From assembly GCA_019322805.1 (NCBI GenBank), contig JAHWIC010000045.1, forward strand, positions 1 through 5,601: 5,601 nt of DNA, in the 5' to 3' direction. The first letter of the stretch is position 1. Every line of letters starts with the position of its first letter. The DNA is from Candidatus Woesearchaeota archaeon. GTDB taxonomy: Archaea > Nanobdellota > Nanobdellia > Woesearchaeales > JAHWIC01. Positions 5,370 to 5,601 of this stretch are shown here, piece after piece. The translations under genes and the position numbers were made by a program. Under the pieces are notes generated by a model. The model saw only the letters and a program-made list of their open reading frames with translations, made no database searches and was not told the DNA's origin.

Positions 5370-5601
5370 TTATTTAGCCAGTCTTGATTTTGCTCTCATA
5401 CTAGGCCTTAGTTTTTCTGCTCCTTTGCCTTTATGTGTTAATATTCCCCTGCTTCTCTTTCCAGCTGCTGTCAAGCCGCGATAAACTCTTCCTCTGTGCT
5501 GCTTTTGCATAATCCAGTTTATGTTTTTGTCTGCAATAATGTTTGGATGTGCTTTATCGACCATTACTATTTCATACCAATAATGTCTTCCGTCCTTGCC
5601 C
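5370..5601 (-). CDS. rpl15e: Large-subunit ribosomal protein eL15 (L15e), 5' part outside the window
   Basis: This is the C-terminal part of ribosomal protein eL15, an archaeal/eukaryotic component of the 50S/60S subunit that binds 23S rRNA. The 76 residues seen read GKDGRHYWYEIVMVDKAHPN at the start, then INWIMQKQHRGRVYRGLTAAGKRSRG, and end in the basic tail RPSMRAKSRLAK. These match the family's conserved WYEVILVDPxHPAI, DKDINWI and HRGRxxRGLTxAGKKxRG segments. About 115-120 N-terminal residues are missing against the usual length near 195. The internal ATG with first base 5564 is not the start, because conserved eL15 residues continue in frame to the window edge. It is convergent with the regulator pair and functionally unrelated to the chaperone operon. 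Confidence 0.93.
   Translation of the reverse strand, partial: GKDGRHYWYEIVMVDKAHPNIIADKNINWIMQKQHRGRVYRGLTAAGKRSRGILTHKGKGAEKLRPSMRAKSRLAK

Noticed and set aside
5370..5564. Complete small 64-residue gene on the minus strand
   Set aside because: The reading frame continues to the window edge with conserved eL15 residues, so this is the 3' part of the eL15 gene and the ATG is internal.
1..5601. tRNA, rRNA, CRISPR, insertion sequence or defence system
   Set aside because: No cloverleaf, repeat-spacer pattern, transposase or nuclease motif was found on either strand. Nearly all sequence is accounted for by the eight genes and one promoter region.

Overview
The window comes from an AT-rich archaeal genome, most likely a DPANN lineage such as Woesearchaeota or Pacearchaeota. 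The lineage is an inference. The direct signs of an archaeon are a eukaryote/archaeal-type ribosomal protein eL15 gene, BRE/TATA-type promoters, one promoter that implies a leaderless transcript, T-rich termination sequence and very tight gene packing. The DnaK, DnaJ and GrpE proteins are of bacterial type, as in other archaea that acquired this chaperone system by transfer.

Layout: positions 1-4397 carry one minus-strand operon read right to left: grpE, a YkgJ-like Cys-cluster protein, a DUF3467 protein, dnaK and dnaJ. The dnaJ gene runs off the left edge lacking only its last few codons. The junctions are an ATGA overlap, a 4-nt gap, a short gap and a direct stop/start abutment, so the five genes are almost certainly one transcription unit. 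Positions 4398-4548 are a 151-bp divergent promoter region with a TATA box on each strand and several inverted and direct repeats. Positions 4549-5353 carry a plus-strand pair: a winged-helix transcription regulator and an unrecognised 130-residue protein separated by 1 nt. The right edge holds the 3' part of the eL15 gene on the minus strand, convergent with that pair.

How the genes fit together: DnaJ delivers clients and stimulates the ATPase of DnaK, and GrpE exchanges its nucleotide. Two proteins with no settled role, one a probable metal-binding Cys-cluster protein and one DUF3467, are embedded between grpE and dnaK and are candidates for accessory factors of stress proteostasis. The divergent wHTH gene is the obvious candidate regulator of the chaperone operon, a possible counterpart of bacterial HrcA/CIRCE, with candidate operators in the shared promoter region. 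This regulatory link is inferred from position and sequence symmetry only. No tRNA, CRISPR, insertion sequence or other mobile element was seen.
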